Source: Paracentrotus lividus (taxonomy: Eukaryota; Echinodermata; Echinoidea; Camarodonta; Echinidae). From it: a stretch of DNA of 64,000 nucleotides. Below, piece after piece: positions 1 through 9,665 of this stretch. Position 1 is the stretch's first letter; each line of letters begins with the position of its first letter. The stretch is from NCBI GenBank assembly GCA_940671915.1, contig CALNVZ010003430.1, forward strand, positions 14,305,110 to 14,369,109. Reading direction: 5' to 3'. The notes beneath the pieces are model-generated. The model was not told the origin of the DNA, did no database searches, and saw only the letters and a program-made list of their open reading frames with translations. The translations under genes and the position numbers were made by a program.

Positions 1-70
1 CGTAACATAAACACGGGGAGGGGGGGGGGGTTCAAGGCCATCTGAGCAAGATAATGGTTTCATATAAAAA

Positions 71-154
71 GGTAAGGGTCTCAAATGCTACTGAGTTAAG
101 AATCATAAGACCTTGCCAGTCCCAGTCACTTTCGTTGTTCGAATCCAAGGCTGT
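71..154 (+). pseudogene. tRNA-derived relic (class C of the array)
   Basis: The sequence starts GGTAAGG and ends near CCAAGGCTG. It keeps a B-box-like TTCGAATCC and the segment CCAGTCACTTTCG, which matches the variable arm of the tRNA-Leu at 12,649-12,730. The anticodon arm does not fold, so it is a relic or SINE-like head and not a gene. A C-rich then A-rich tail follows (179-200). Confidence 0.5.
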
Positions 155-304
155 GCAGTAATTCTCTCGATAGAAAACCCCCCCCCTAAAAAAAAAAAAA
201 AAAATAAATAAATAACATATAATAAAATAAAAACAATAAATAAAATAAAACAAAAAAAAATAAATAAATAAATAAATAAATAATACATTTTAAAAATTCA
301 ATTC

Positions 305-420
305 GATTCGAAGAAAAACGGACACTGCAAGGTTTAAATTTACGTTTCCCGAGTACTAGCGACATTCGGAACAACCAACCTTTCGTACAAATGAAATCCT
401 TACGAACAAACTAGGCTCTA
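305..420 (-). mobile_element. Remnant of the TTCCGAAGG MITE
   Basis: This is the reverse complement of the left half of the MITE at 2,355-2,736. It shows eroded CATTCGGAACAACCAACC words and ends in GGCTCTAAC, which corresponds to the terminal GTTAGAGC. Divergence is high and the other half is missing. Confidence 0.45.
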
Positions 421-769
421 ACATCCATTGATACTAATGTTACCTCGCATGGCGGAATCCAGCATGGCCCTGAGATTAAACATTTGGACATCGCCCCCTA
501 TTTTCACATTTCAGAGAGTGCTCCTCGCCCTAATTTCCGAATTCCTGCAATCGCCACTTCCCTTAACCAATTTTGTGTGTTACTCTTCTCGGTTTATCAT
601 TGGAAAATAATGTGCATCATAATGTGAACGAGTGCGGGTGTTATAATTAATGCTGAATTGCGGGCACTTTATGTGCAAATCTGTATCTATTTCATATACT
701 TTCCATCATCCTATATTGCAAGAATTTTTAAAAATTTGTTTTGTGATCTGATTTTCAATTGATATCAAA

Positions 770-843
770 GGTAAGCGTGCCGGACCGGTCTACAGCGCTG
801 TCCAAGGAACCAGTTTCTCATGGTTTCGAATCCCATCGCTGCC
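770..843 (+). pseudogene. tRNA-Leu-like relic, plus-strand copy
   Basis: This is the plus-strand counterpart of the class A relics. It ends with a B-box-like region and CCCATCGCTGCC, and a T run follows at 849-855. The D-arm is eroded (CCGGACCGGTCTACAG), and one base is inserted in the T-loop (GGTTTCGAATCC). The anticodon loop reads CCAAGGA, so the position-34 to 36 triplet would be AAG. Loss of D-arm pairing argues against function. Confidence 0.6.
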
Positions 844-1271
844 AATAATTTTTTCCCCTCGTAAAACAAATAAGAATTTCTTGACCCTCATACACAAAAA
901 CTTTAACCTGAATATCACATATAGATTATTATGAAGAATCCTTAAAAGAAAAAAAAAAATTACAAACATTCCCATTTTGTTTACAGTGTGGTGCTTTGTG
1001 ATTTGATTTAGTATTTATTTCTTTCTCTTCTCTTCTTTTTTCTGTATTTTGATTTTCATTTTTTTTACAAATTTAGTATTCAACATGTTATTTTGCCTTC
1101 AGCCATTGCTATACCGAGGAGATGAGAACATAATTATTTAGATATTAGCATTGTAATGAATTAAGATTAAGACCGCAAGCAGTAGAGTATTCTTTTGCTC
1201 CTTGAAAATAAACAGCGGGGGGGGGGAGGGTGGTTCAATGCATTGCATTAGTAATAAGTATTCAAATAAAA

Positions 1272-1354
1272 GGTAAGGGTATAATGCTAGACTCGAGAAA
1301 GTCTAAGAAACCCTGCCGTACCAGTCATTTCGTTGTTTCGAATTCCCGAGCTGA
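1272..1354 (+). pseudogene. tRNA-derived relic (class C), second inverted copy
   Basis: It begins GGTAAGGGTATAATGC and carries CCAGTCATTTCG and an eroded TTCGAATTCC B-box. C-rich and A-rich runs follow (1,379-1,412). It is the inverted counterpart of the relics at 4,155, 6,278 and 8,314. Confidence 0.5.
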
Positions 1355-1945
1355 ACAGTAATTCTCTCAGTAGAAAATCCCCCCCCCCAAAAAAAAAAAA
1401 AAAAAAAAAAAATAATAATAAATAAATTAATACATAATATAATAAAAAAAATAATAATTAAAATTTTTTTATCTTTAATGTTTGCTCTCTTTACACAGGA
1501 ACGTCTATACCTTCCAATGTCATATTTATCTCATCAATCACAATCGGTGTTGGAATTAATTTTCATTAGTTAATTAAATGACTTATTTCAAGGGCAAAAT
1601 AGTACTCTACTGCTTTGGGTCTAAATCTTTAATTCATTACAATCTAATATCTAAATAATTATGTAGTTGCTTTTTATCAGCAATGCTGAAACATAATCAC
1701 ATTTTGAATACTAGTACTAAATTTGTAAAAAAAAAAAATACAAAATACAAAAAAGAAGAAGAAGAAAAGAATAAGAAATCAAATTAAATCACAACACCAC
1801 ACTGAAAACAAAATAGAGAATGTTTTGTAATTTTTTTAATTTTTTTTAAAGATTCTTCAATAATATTATCCATGATCATATTCAGGGTTAGAGTTCTGTA
1901 GGTCAATAAATTCTTATTGTTTTACGAGCCGGGAAAAAAATTATT

Positions 1946-2018
1946 GGCAGCGATGGGATTCGAACCCATGAAAACTGGTTCCTGGGACCAGCGCCTTAGA
2001 CCGCTCGGCCACGCTACC
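1946..2018 (-). pseudogene. tRNA-Leu-like cloverleaf relic, class A copy 1 (CAG)
   Basis: Read on the minus strand, it has a 7-bp acceptor stem (GGTAGCG with CGCTGCC, one G-U), a leucine-type D-arm (GGCCGAGCGGTCTAAGGC), a perfect 5-bp anticodon stem (CTGGT with ACCAG) and a perfect T-stem (ATGGG with CCCAT). The anticodon loop CCCAGGA would place CAG at 34-36. Two features speak against a normal tRNA-Leu: only about five variable-loop nucleotides instead of the long type II arm, and C instead of U at position 33. A run of Ts on the transcribed strand lies a few bases downstream (1,934-1,940). Confidence 0.6.
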
Positions 2019-2354
2019 TTGATATCAATGAAAATCAATCAAAACAATTTTGTAAAAATTCTCTGCAAATATAGGATGATGAAAGTATATGAAATAGATC
2101 AAGTATTGCAACATAAAGTGGCCGCCATTCAGCATTATTATAAACACCCACTGTTCACAATAATGATGCACATTATTTTTCAATGATAAACACGTAAACG
2201 GAGTAACACAACAAAATTGTTACCAAGGGAAGTGGCGATTGCAGGATTCGAAATTAGGGGGAGGAGCAGCTCTGAAATGTGAAAAATAGGGGCATTGCCC
2301 AAAATTTTTAATCGAGGTCCTCTGGATCCGCCACTGCAGAATTATTATACGGAT

Positions 2355-2736
2355 GGTTAGAGCTTGTTGTTCCAAAGGTTCATTTTGTCCGAAGGTTCGT
2401 TGTTCCGAAGGTCCGTCTGTCCGAACACGTAAATTTACTAAACCTGGATGTCCGTTTTTTCCGAAATTGAAGTAGGGATCATTCGAAAATTTCGGACAAA
2501 TGAACCTTATTTCATTTTAGAAAAAACGAACCCTATATCATTTTCGGAGGAATAAACATTCGGACAAATGAACCTTCGGAACAACGAACCCTATTCCATT
2601 TTCGGATGAATAAACCTTATTTTACTTTTGGACGAACGAACATTCGGACAAATGAACCTTCGGAATGAAGAACCCTATTTCATTTTCGTACAAACGAACC
2701 TTCGGACAAATGAACCTGCGGAACAACGAGCGGCAC
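2355..2736. mobile_element. TTCCGAAGG MITE, copy 1
   Basis: The terminal inverted repeats are imperfect: GGTTAGAGCTTGTTGTTCC on the left and the reverse complement of GGAACAACGAGCGGCAC on the right. The interior is arrays of TTCGGACAAATGAACC-type words, inverted between the two halves. The 10-bp word TTATACGGAT flanks the element on both sides (2,345-2,354 and 2,737-2,746), as expected of a target duplication. It has no coding capacity. Its ends resemble those of the 2.2-kb element at 18,796. Confidence 0.65.
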
Positions 2737-2787
2737 TTATACGGATACATACCGTCAGAGGGAATTGTTCGTCTGTCAAAACTTATA

Positions 2788-3408
2788 TACCGTGTGAAAT
2801 AAGTATTGTCACCCCCTACATCATGCTTGTATTAAACTTAGTACTTAGGGGAGTAATGATTTCGGCTTTGAAACAAATATGTCAACTTAGCTGTTGAAAT
2901 TACCTTTTGTATAATGTATAGATGAACTTTGTGTGATGTGTATAGGTAGAGCAATGCTGGTTTGAACTTTCATGCATGAATTTAGAGATCTCGAACCTCC
3001 TGGCGAACAGAAGAAGGAAAGCACTGAGAGTGAAAGGAAATTAGCTAAAACTTGGAGAAAAGAAGGGAAATGAGCAAAGAGATACCAAGTCTGCTTGGCA
3101 GGTTGAAAAAAATGGGTTTAACACTGTTGCAAGGTCCGGAGAAATGGGGTGAAGAATAAGCATCGATCAGTGAGACCGTTTTTATTGGGTCAAGCTTAGA
3201 AAAATTGGCGAGATCGTGGATCCAGCGTCATTGACCCCCAGGGGGAAACTATTTCCGTTAGGTTGCTATGTTATTTAATATTAATGTTAACTGATATATT
3301 ATAAGTCAAAATATTGTCTTCATACCAATAAAATTCAGTCAAATTATGATTTATACTGCATTTTTGTATATTCTATGTAAGGGGCGACAATACTTATTGC
3401 ACACGGTA
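2788..3408. mobile_element. 0.62-kb TA-target MITE inside array unit 1
   Basis: The terminal inverted repeats are about 34 bp with few mismatches, starting TACCGTGTGAAATAAGTATT on the left and TACCGTGTGCAATAAGTATT on the right, inverted. The same junction in units 2 and 3 reads continuously (ACTTATACAAAAAATGAC near 5,467 and 7,596). Those units therefore act as empty sites, and the insertion can be placed with a TA duplication. No transposase frame is present. The TA target suggests a Tc1/mariner-type mobiliser, but the ends are not ones I can assign. Confidence 0.75.
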
Positions 3409-3623
3409 TACAAAAAATGACAGCCCCGCATGGATTGGGAGATAATTATAATCAAAACTTTTGACAAAGTAATCTTGATTTACGCCTATAACCCCACCTG
3501 TTTAATGAAAAGTTTTGTAGGTAGAGACATGGAGTCGTAACAAAGTTTTAAGAGTGGTACATCATGATTTGGTTGGAAGTTTCCTGTAATGTTATTTAAT
3601 TATCAATTTTAAAAAAATGAATT

Positions 3624-3690
3624 GACAGCGATGGGATTCGAACCCATGAAAAACTGCCTTAGACATGTTAGACCGCTCGGCCACGCGACC
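3624..3690 (-). pseudogene. tRNA-Leu-like relic, class B copy 1 (deleted)
   Basis: It keeps the T-arm (CCATGGGTTCGAATCC on the transcribed strand) and the acceptor-like ends (GGTCGCG with CGCTGTC). A deletion removes most of the anticodon arm compared with the class B copies at 5,686 and 7,815. It is clearly non-functional. Confidence 0.6.
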
Positions 3691-4154
3691 TTGATATATT
3701 TTCCCATTTCACAAGATGAAAATCAATCCAAATGATTTCATAGAAATTATCTGCGAATAATTATAGAATGGTGAAATGGTATTGCAACATAGTTCAAATT
3801 AAACAACATTCCGCGCATGCGCTAATTTAAGGTAAAATGTTTACTCTGTAATCATGATCTTGGTAATACCAGTAATGTAGACCGACGGAATCACAAAAGT
3901 ATCCACAATCATTTCAATTTCAATTAACATATTAATTATTTAATTAACACAGAAAATTAATTAAACACCGATTTTTTTATTGATCCAGATAAATGACATT
4001 GGGGGTATAGACGTTTCGAAAGCGAGCAAACTTTTTTGTTTTTTTTTCTTCTTCTTTTATTTATTTTTTTTAATTTTTTTTTATTTATTATTATATTTAT
4101 TTTTTTTTTTTTTTTTTTTTTGGGGGGGGTATTTTCTATCGAGGTGAATTACTC

Positions 4155-4236
4155 GCAGCCTTGGGATTCGAACCAACGAAATGACTGGTACTGGCAGGGT
4201 CTTAGATCTTACTCAGATAGCACTTATACCTTTACC
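4155..4236 (-). pseudogene. tRNA-derived relic, class C, unit 1
   Basis: On the minus strand it has a GGTAAAGG-like start, a CCCTGCCAGTACCAGTCATT block, and a B-box-like GGTTCGAATCCC with GGCTGC at the end. The CCAGTCATTTCG block equals the variable arm of the tRNA-Leu at 12,649. No full cloverleaf forms. T-rich and G-rich runs (4,090-4,128) adjoin its 3' side. Confidence 0.5.
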
Positions 4237-4631
4237 TTTTATATTGAAACCTTATACTTGCAATGGCATTGAACCCCCGTCCCCCCCCCCCATGCTGGTT
4301 CCTATTTTCAAGGGCAAAAGAATACTCTACTGCTTTGGGTCTAAATCTTTAATTCATTACAATCTAATATATAAATAATTATGTTCTTTCCTTATAGCAA
4401 TGCTGAAGCATAATAACATTTTGAATACTAAATTTGTTTTTAAAAAAATTTAAAAAAATCAAATCAAATCAAATCACAACACAACACTGAAAACAAAATA
4501 GAGAATGTTTTGTAATTTTTTTAAATTTTTTTAAAAAAGATTCTTCAATAATTATCCATGATCATATTCAGGGTTAGAGTTCTGTAGGTCAATAAATTCT
4601 TATTGTTTTACGAGGGGAACAAAAATTTATT

Positions 4632-4704
4632 GGCAGCGATGGGATTCGAACCCATGAAAACTGGTTCCTTGGACCAGCGCCTTAGACCGCTCGGCCACGC
4701 TACC
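4632..4704 (-). pseudogene. tRNA-Leu-like cloverleaf relic, class A copy 2 (AAG)
   Basis: This is the best preserved class A copy. The acceptor, anticodon (CTGGT with ACCAG) and T-stems (ATGGG with CCCAT) are all paired, and the loop CCAAGGA would put AAG at 34-36. The variable loop is only about five nucleotides and position 33 is C. A T stretch on the transcribed strand follows at 4,621-4,625. It could still be transcribed by Pol III, since A and B boxes are intact, but a charged tRNA-Leu is doubtful. Confidence 0.6.
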
Positions 4705-5040
4705 TTGATATAAATGAAAGTCAATCAAAACAATTTTATAAAAATTCTCTGCAAATATAGGATGATGAAAGTATATGAAATAGATCAGGTATTGCAACAT
4801 AAAGTGGCCGCCATTCAGCATTATTATAAACACCCACTGTTCACAATTATGATGCACATTATTTTCCAGCGATAAACACGTAAACGGAGTAACACAACAA
4901 AATTGTTACCAAGGGAAGTGGCGATTGCAGGATTCGAAATTAGGGGGAGGAGCATCTCTGAAATGTGAAAAATAGGGGCGATGCCCAACATTTTTAATCT
5001 AGGGCCTCTGGATCCGCCACTGCAGGAATATTATATGGAT

Positions 5041-5417
5041 GGATAGAGCTCGTTGTTCCGAAGGTTCATTTGTCCGAAGGTTCGTTGTTCCGAAGGTCCG
5101 TCTGTCCGAACACGTAAATTTAAACCTGCATGTCCTTTTTTCCGAAATTGAAATAGGGATCATTCGAAAATTTCGGACAAATTAACCCTATTTCATTTTC
5201 GGAGGAATAAACATTCGGACAAATGAACCTTTGGAACGAAGAACCCTATTCCATTTTCGGATGAATTAACCTTATTTTACTTTTGGACGAACGAACATTC
5301 GGACAAATGAACCTTCGGAACGAAGAACCCTATTCCATTTTCGGATGAATTAACCTTATTTTACTTTTGGACGAACGAACCTTCGGACAAATGAACCTTC
5401 GGAACAGCGAGCGGCAC
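5041..5417. mobile_element. TTCCGAAGG MITE, copy 2
   Basis: It has the same structure as the copy at 2,355. Left end is GGATAGAGCTCGTTGTTCC; right end is GGAACAGCGAGCGGCAC, inverted. Flanking words TTATATGGAT (5,031-5,040) and CTATACGGAT (5,418-5,427) are the eroded target duplication, so it was duplicated together with its array unit. Confidence 0.65.
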
Positions 5418-5685
5418 CTATACGGATACATACCGTCAGATCGAGGGCATTGTTCGTCTGTCAAAACTTATACAAAAATGACAGCCCCGCATGGATTGGG
5501 AGATAATTATAATCAAAACTTTTGACAAAGTAATCTTGATTTACGCCTATAACCCCTTCTGTTTAATGAAAAGTTTTGTAGGTAGAGATATGGAGTCGTT
5601 ACAGTCGTTTTAAGAGTGTTACATCATGATTTGGTTTGAAGTTTCCTGTAATGTTCTTTAATTATCAATTTAAAAAAAATGAATT

Positions 5686-5768
5686 GACAGCGATGGGATT
5701 CGAACCCATGAAAAACTGGCACTTTGAACCAGCGCCTTAGACATGTTAAACCGTTTGACCACGCGACC
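5686..5768 (-). pseudogene. tRNA-Leu-like relic, class B copy 2
   Basis: On the minus strand it starts GGTCGCGTGG, then has a D-arm enlarged by an extra AACATGTCT-like block. A paired anticodon stem (CTGGT with GCCAG) carries loop TCAAAGT, giving AAA at 34-36. The T-arm is complete. The expanded D-region, AAA triplet and missing U33 make it a relic. Confidence 0.55.
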
Positions 5769-6277
5769 TTAATATATCTTCCCATTTTACAAGAGGAGAA
5801 TCAATCCAAATGATTTCATAGCAATTATCTGCGAATAATTATAAAATGGTGAAATAGATCTGGTATTGCAACATAGCTCGAAACAACATTCCGCGCATGC
5901 GCTAATTTAAGGTAAAATGTTTACTCTGTAATCATCATTTTGGTAATACCAGTAATGTAGACCGACGGAATCACAAAAGTATCCACTATCATTTCAATTT
6001 CAATTAACACGTTAATTATTTAATTAACACAGAAAATTAATTAAACACCGATTTTGTGATTGATCCAGATAAATGACATTGGGGTATAGACGTTTCGAAA
6101 GGGAGCAAACATTTTTTTTTTCTTCTTCTTCTTCTTCTTCTTCTTCTTATTTTTTATTTTTTTATTTTTTATTTATTTATGTAATTATCTCGTATATTTA
6201 TTTATTTCTTTATTTATTTATTATTTTTTTTGCCCCTGTGAGGACGGGGGGGATTTTTCTTTTCGAGGGAATTACTG

Positions 6278-6363
6278 GCAGCCTTGGGTATTCGAACCAA
6301 CGAAATGACTTGTAGGTACTGGTGAGGGTCTTAGATCTTACTCAGTAGCTTTATACCCTTACC
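6278..6363 (-). pseudogene. tRNA-derived relic, class C, unit 2
   Basis: The same class C layout with small insertions (GACTTGTAGGTACTGG) relative to the copies at 4,155 and 8,314. The B-box-like TTCGAA core is present. Confidence 0.45.
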
Positions 6364-6790
6364 TTTTATATTGAAACTTTCTATATACTTGCTAATTGGC
6401 ATTGAACCCCCCCCCTCCCCCGTGTTTATTTCAGGGCAAAAGGATACTCTATCTGCTCTTGTAGGTTCAACTTAATTTTATTCTTTACTCAATAAATTAT
6501 AAATAATTTGTTGTTGCTTTTCATCACATTGCTGAAGCATAATCACATTTTGAATACTTAAATTTGTACACTCAATATATAAAAATAAAAAAAAAAGAAG
6601 AAGAAGAAAGAAAAGAAATTAAATCAATCACACACAACACAAAAACAAAAAAAGAGAATGTTTTGTAATTGTTTTTTGTTTTTGTTTTTTTTTTAACATT
6701 CTTTCGATATATTATCGATGACATATTGAGGGTAGAGTTCTTGTGTATGACTCAATAAATTTTATTGTTTTACGACGGAAAAAATTTATT

Positions 6791-6862
6791 GGCAGCGGAT
6801 GTGCGATTCGAACATGAAAATGGTTCTTGGACCAGCGCCTTAGAGCCGCTCGGGCACGCTCC
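6791..6862 (-). pseudogene. tRNA-Leu-like relic, class A copy 3
   Basis: It is homologous to 4,632-4,704 but has several one-base insertions and deletions (GCGGATGTGCGATTCG, CTCGGGCACGCT). The T-stem no longer pairs. The indel pattern is shared with its surroundings. Confidence 0.5.
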
Positions 6863-7184
6863 TTGTATTCAATGAATAATCAAAACAATTTTAAAATTCT
6901 CTGCAAATATAGGATTGATGAATAATGAAATAGATGGGGTATTGCACATATAGTGGCCGCCATTCAGCATTATTATAACACCCATGTTCACAATTATGAT
7001 GCACCTTTTTTTCCAATGATAAACACGTAGACGGAGTAGTAAACAACAAAATTGTTACCAAGGAAGTGGCGATTTGCAGGATTCGAATTGGGGGGGAGCA
7101 TCTCTGAAATGTGAAAATTGGGCGTTGCCCCAAAATTTTTAATGTAGGGGCTCTGGGATCCGCCACGGCAGGATATTATTGGAT

Positions 7185-7547
7185 GGTTAGAGCTCGTTTT
7201 TCCGAAGGTTCATTTGTCCGAAGGTCCGTCTGTCCGAACACATAAATTTACTAACCTGGATGTCCGTTTTTCCGATATTTCAAGTAGTAATCTTCGAAAA
7301 TTTCGGACAAATTACCTCTATTTCATTTTCGAACAATGAACTCTTATTCATTTTCGGAAAGTAATACACTTCGGACAAATGAACCTTCGGAACAACGAAC
7401 CCTTTCCATTTTGGTGAATAAACCTTATTTTTACTTTTGGTACGAACGAACATCAGACAAATGAACCTTCGGAACGAAGAACCCTATTTCATTTTGTACA
7501 AACGCGAACCTTCGGACAAATTGAACCTTCGGAACAGCGAGCGGCAC
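7185..7547. mobile_element. TTCCGAAGG MITE, copy 3
   Basis: It runs from GGTTAGAGCTCG to GGAACAGCGAGCGGCAC, with the same inverted word arrays as copies 1 and 2. Small deletions are scattered through it. Confidence 0.6.
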
Positions 7548-7814
7548 ATATACGGATACATACCGTCAGATCGAGGGCATTGTCGTCTGTCAAACTTATA
7601 CAAAAAATGACAGCCCTGGATGGATTGGGAGATATTATATATCAAAATCTTTGACAAAGCAATCTTTGATTTCGCCTATAACCCCTTCTGTTTTAATGAA
7701 AAGTTTTGTAGGTAGAGATAGGAGTCGTTACAGTCGTTTTAAGAGTGTGTTACATCATGATTGGTTTGAAAGTTTTCCTGTATGTTCTTTAATTATCACT
7801 TTAAAAAATGAAAT

Positions 7815-7901
7815 TAGCAGCAGATGGGATGTTCGAACCCATGAAAAACTGGCACTTTGAACCAGCGCCTTAGACATGTTAGCCCGTTCGGCCACGCGAC
7901 C
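7815..7901 (-). pseudogene. tRNA-Leu-like relic, class B copy 3
   Basis: It is homologous to 5,686-5,768, with loop TCAAAGT and the extra D-arm block. Single-base insertions disrupt the T-arm (GGGATGTTCGAACCC). Confidence 0.5.
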
Positions 7902-8313
7902 TTAATATTATTTTCCCATTTTACAAGATTGAGAATCATCCAAATGATTTCATAGAAATTATCTGCGAATATAGAATGGTGAAATTGATCAGGTATTGCA
8001 CATAGTTGCGAAACAACATTCCGCGCATGCGCTAATTTAAGGTAAAGATTTACTCTGTATCATTCACTTTGGTAATACCAGTAATGTAGACCGACGGAAT
8101 CACAAAAGTATCCACAATCACTTCAATTTCAATTAACATATTAATTATTTAATTAACACAGATATTAAATTATAACCCGTATTTGTATATAGATACAGAT
8201 AATGGACATTGGTCGGTAATACGTTTCGAAAGAGGCAAACAGAAGAGAGTAAACACTTTTTTTTTTTTTGTTTTTTTTTTTTTGGGGGGGATTTCTTATC
8301 GAGAGAATTACTT

Positions 8314-8391
8314 GCAGCCTTGGGATTCGAACCAACGAAATGACTGGTACTGGCAGGGTCTTAGATCTAACTCAGTAGCATTATACCTTAC
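8314..8391 (-). pseudogene. tRNA-derived relic, class C, unit 3
   Basis: On the minus strand the block CCCTGCCAGTACCAGTCATT is followed by CGTTGGTTCGAATCCC and GGCTGC. It is the cleanest class C copy. Confidence 0.5.
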
Positions 8392-8789
8392 TTTTATATT
8401 TGAATCTTATACTTGCAATGGCTTGAACCCCCCCCCCCGTGTTTATTTCGGCAAAAGATACTCTACTGCTTGGGTCTATATCTTAATTTCTTACAATCTT
8501 AATATCTAAATAATTAAGTTGTTGCTTTTCATCAGCAATGCTGAAGCATAATCACATTTTATACTAAATTTGTAAAACAAAATATATAAAAATTTAAAAA
8601 AAAGAAAGAAGAAAAGAAAAAGAAATTAATCAAATCACAACACAACACTGAAAACAAAAAGAGAAGGTTTTGTTGTTTTTTGTTTTTGTTTTTTTTAAAC
8701 ATTCTTCAATAATATTATCCATGATCATTATCAGGGTTAGAGTTATATGGTCAATAATTCTTATTGTTTACTGAGGGGAAAATATTATT

Positions 8790-8859
8790 GGCAGCGATGG
8801 GATTCGAACCATGAAAACTGGTTCCTTGGCCAGCGCCTTAGACGCTCGGCCACGCTACC
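8790..8859 (-). pseudogene. tRNA-Leu-like relic, class A copy 4
   Basis: It resembles 4,632-4,704, with one-base losses in the D-arm (GACGCTCGG) and at the anticodon stem (CTTGGCCAGC). It lies in the last, truncated array unit. Confidence 0.5.
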
Positions 8860-8969
8860 TGATATCAATGAATCAATATAAACAAATATAAATTCGTATG
8901 AGAGGTATATGAAGTTAAATCTAGGATTGCAACAGGAAATGGCCGCCATTCAGCATTATTTTAAACATT

Positions 8970-9665
8970 AAAAACATAGGTATAGATATAGGTATAGATT
9001 ATATCAGGATAATACAGGCAAAATAATGCAGAATGGTGGCCATTGTATGCAAATTAGTCATTGTTTGACTGCATCAGTGGTTCTGAAACCACATTTAAGT
9101 TATCTAATAATCTCAATTCTGTCAATTAACGTATCCTCTACCCTGAAAACATAGGTATATACATAAAAGTGGTGTTTTTAATAGTCCTAGATCAGGATTT
9201 ATACAGGGTAAAATAATGCTAAATGGCGGCCATTTTATGCAAATTGGTCATTGTTCTACTGTTTCAAAGTATCTGAAACCACATTTATATTATCTAATGA
9301 TCTTAATTCTGTCAATTAATGTATTCCTCTATCCTGTCAACATAGGTATAGAAACAGAAATTATGTTTCTATGACTCCTATAGATCCGGAGATACAGGCA
9401 AAACATAATAAATAGTGACCATTTTTGAAAATATGCTAATTAGTCATGGCATTGCATGGTTCTACTGCTCTCTAAAACAAAATATTTGTTATTAAATTAT
9501 CCAAATGATGTCAATTAATATATTCATCTACCCTGAAAACATTGGAATAGAAACTGAATTCATATTTATACGAGTCTTAGATCCGAATATACTCTTCAAA
9601 CATTGGCAAATAGCGGCCATTTTGAATTTATCCAAATTAGACATGGTTCACAGCTTCGATTTTCC
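8970..9665 (+). repeat. Tandem repeat, period about 175-200 bp, about 3.5 copies
   Basis: The word ACATAGGTATAG or its variant starts near 8,974, 9,149, 9,339 and 9,538. Between successive copies the same order recurs: CCTAGATC or ATCCGGAGATACAGG, then AAATGGCGGCCATTTT, ATGCAAATTAGTCAT, TCTGAAACCACATTTA and CTGTCAATTAA. Copies are diverged. The array directly abuts the truncated end of the 2.1-kb units. Confidence 0.75.

Larger units (their letters stand above)
1..1585 (-). repeat. Inverted, chimeric partial copy of the 2.1-kb array unit
   Basis: This stretch reads as the reverse complement of parts of the unit that is repeated forward from about 1,586. Recognisable pieces are the tRNA-derived relic (71-154 and again 1,272-1,354), a remnant of the TTCCGAAGG MITE (about 305-420), the segment ending in the CATTTCAGAG words (470-560) and the tRNA-Leu-like relic (770-843). 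Near 1,585 the orientation flips: the inverted sequence ends with the ATTAATTAAATGACTTATT region and the forward unit starts with TTCAAGGGCAAAATAG. The copy is more diverged and more indel-rich than units 1 and 2. Fusion of a relic to the MITE remnant near 190-300 shows that it is rearranged and not simply inverted. Confidence 0.7.
1586..8960 (+). repeat. Tandem array, unit about 2.1 kb, about 3.2 direct copies
   Basis: Equivalent landmarks recur in the same order. The GGGCAAAA..ACTCTACTG word is at about 1,588, 4,310, 6,433 and 8,446. Class A tRNA-like relics are at 1,946, 4,632, 6,791 and 8,790. TTCCGAAGG MITEs are at 2,355, 5,041 and 7,185. Class B relics are at 3,624, 5,686 and 7,815, and class C relics at 4,155, 6,278 and 8,314. 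Spacing is 2,722 bp (of which about 620 is a later insertion), 2,123 bp and 2,013 bp. Unit 3 and the partial unit 4 differ from units 1 and 2 mostly by scattered single-base indels. That pattern suits poor consensus sequence as well as decay. No protein frame is conserved between units. Confidence 0.85.
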
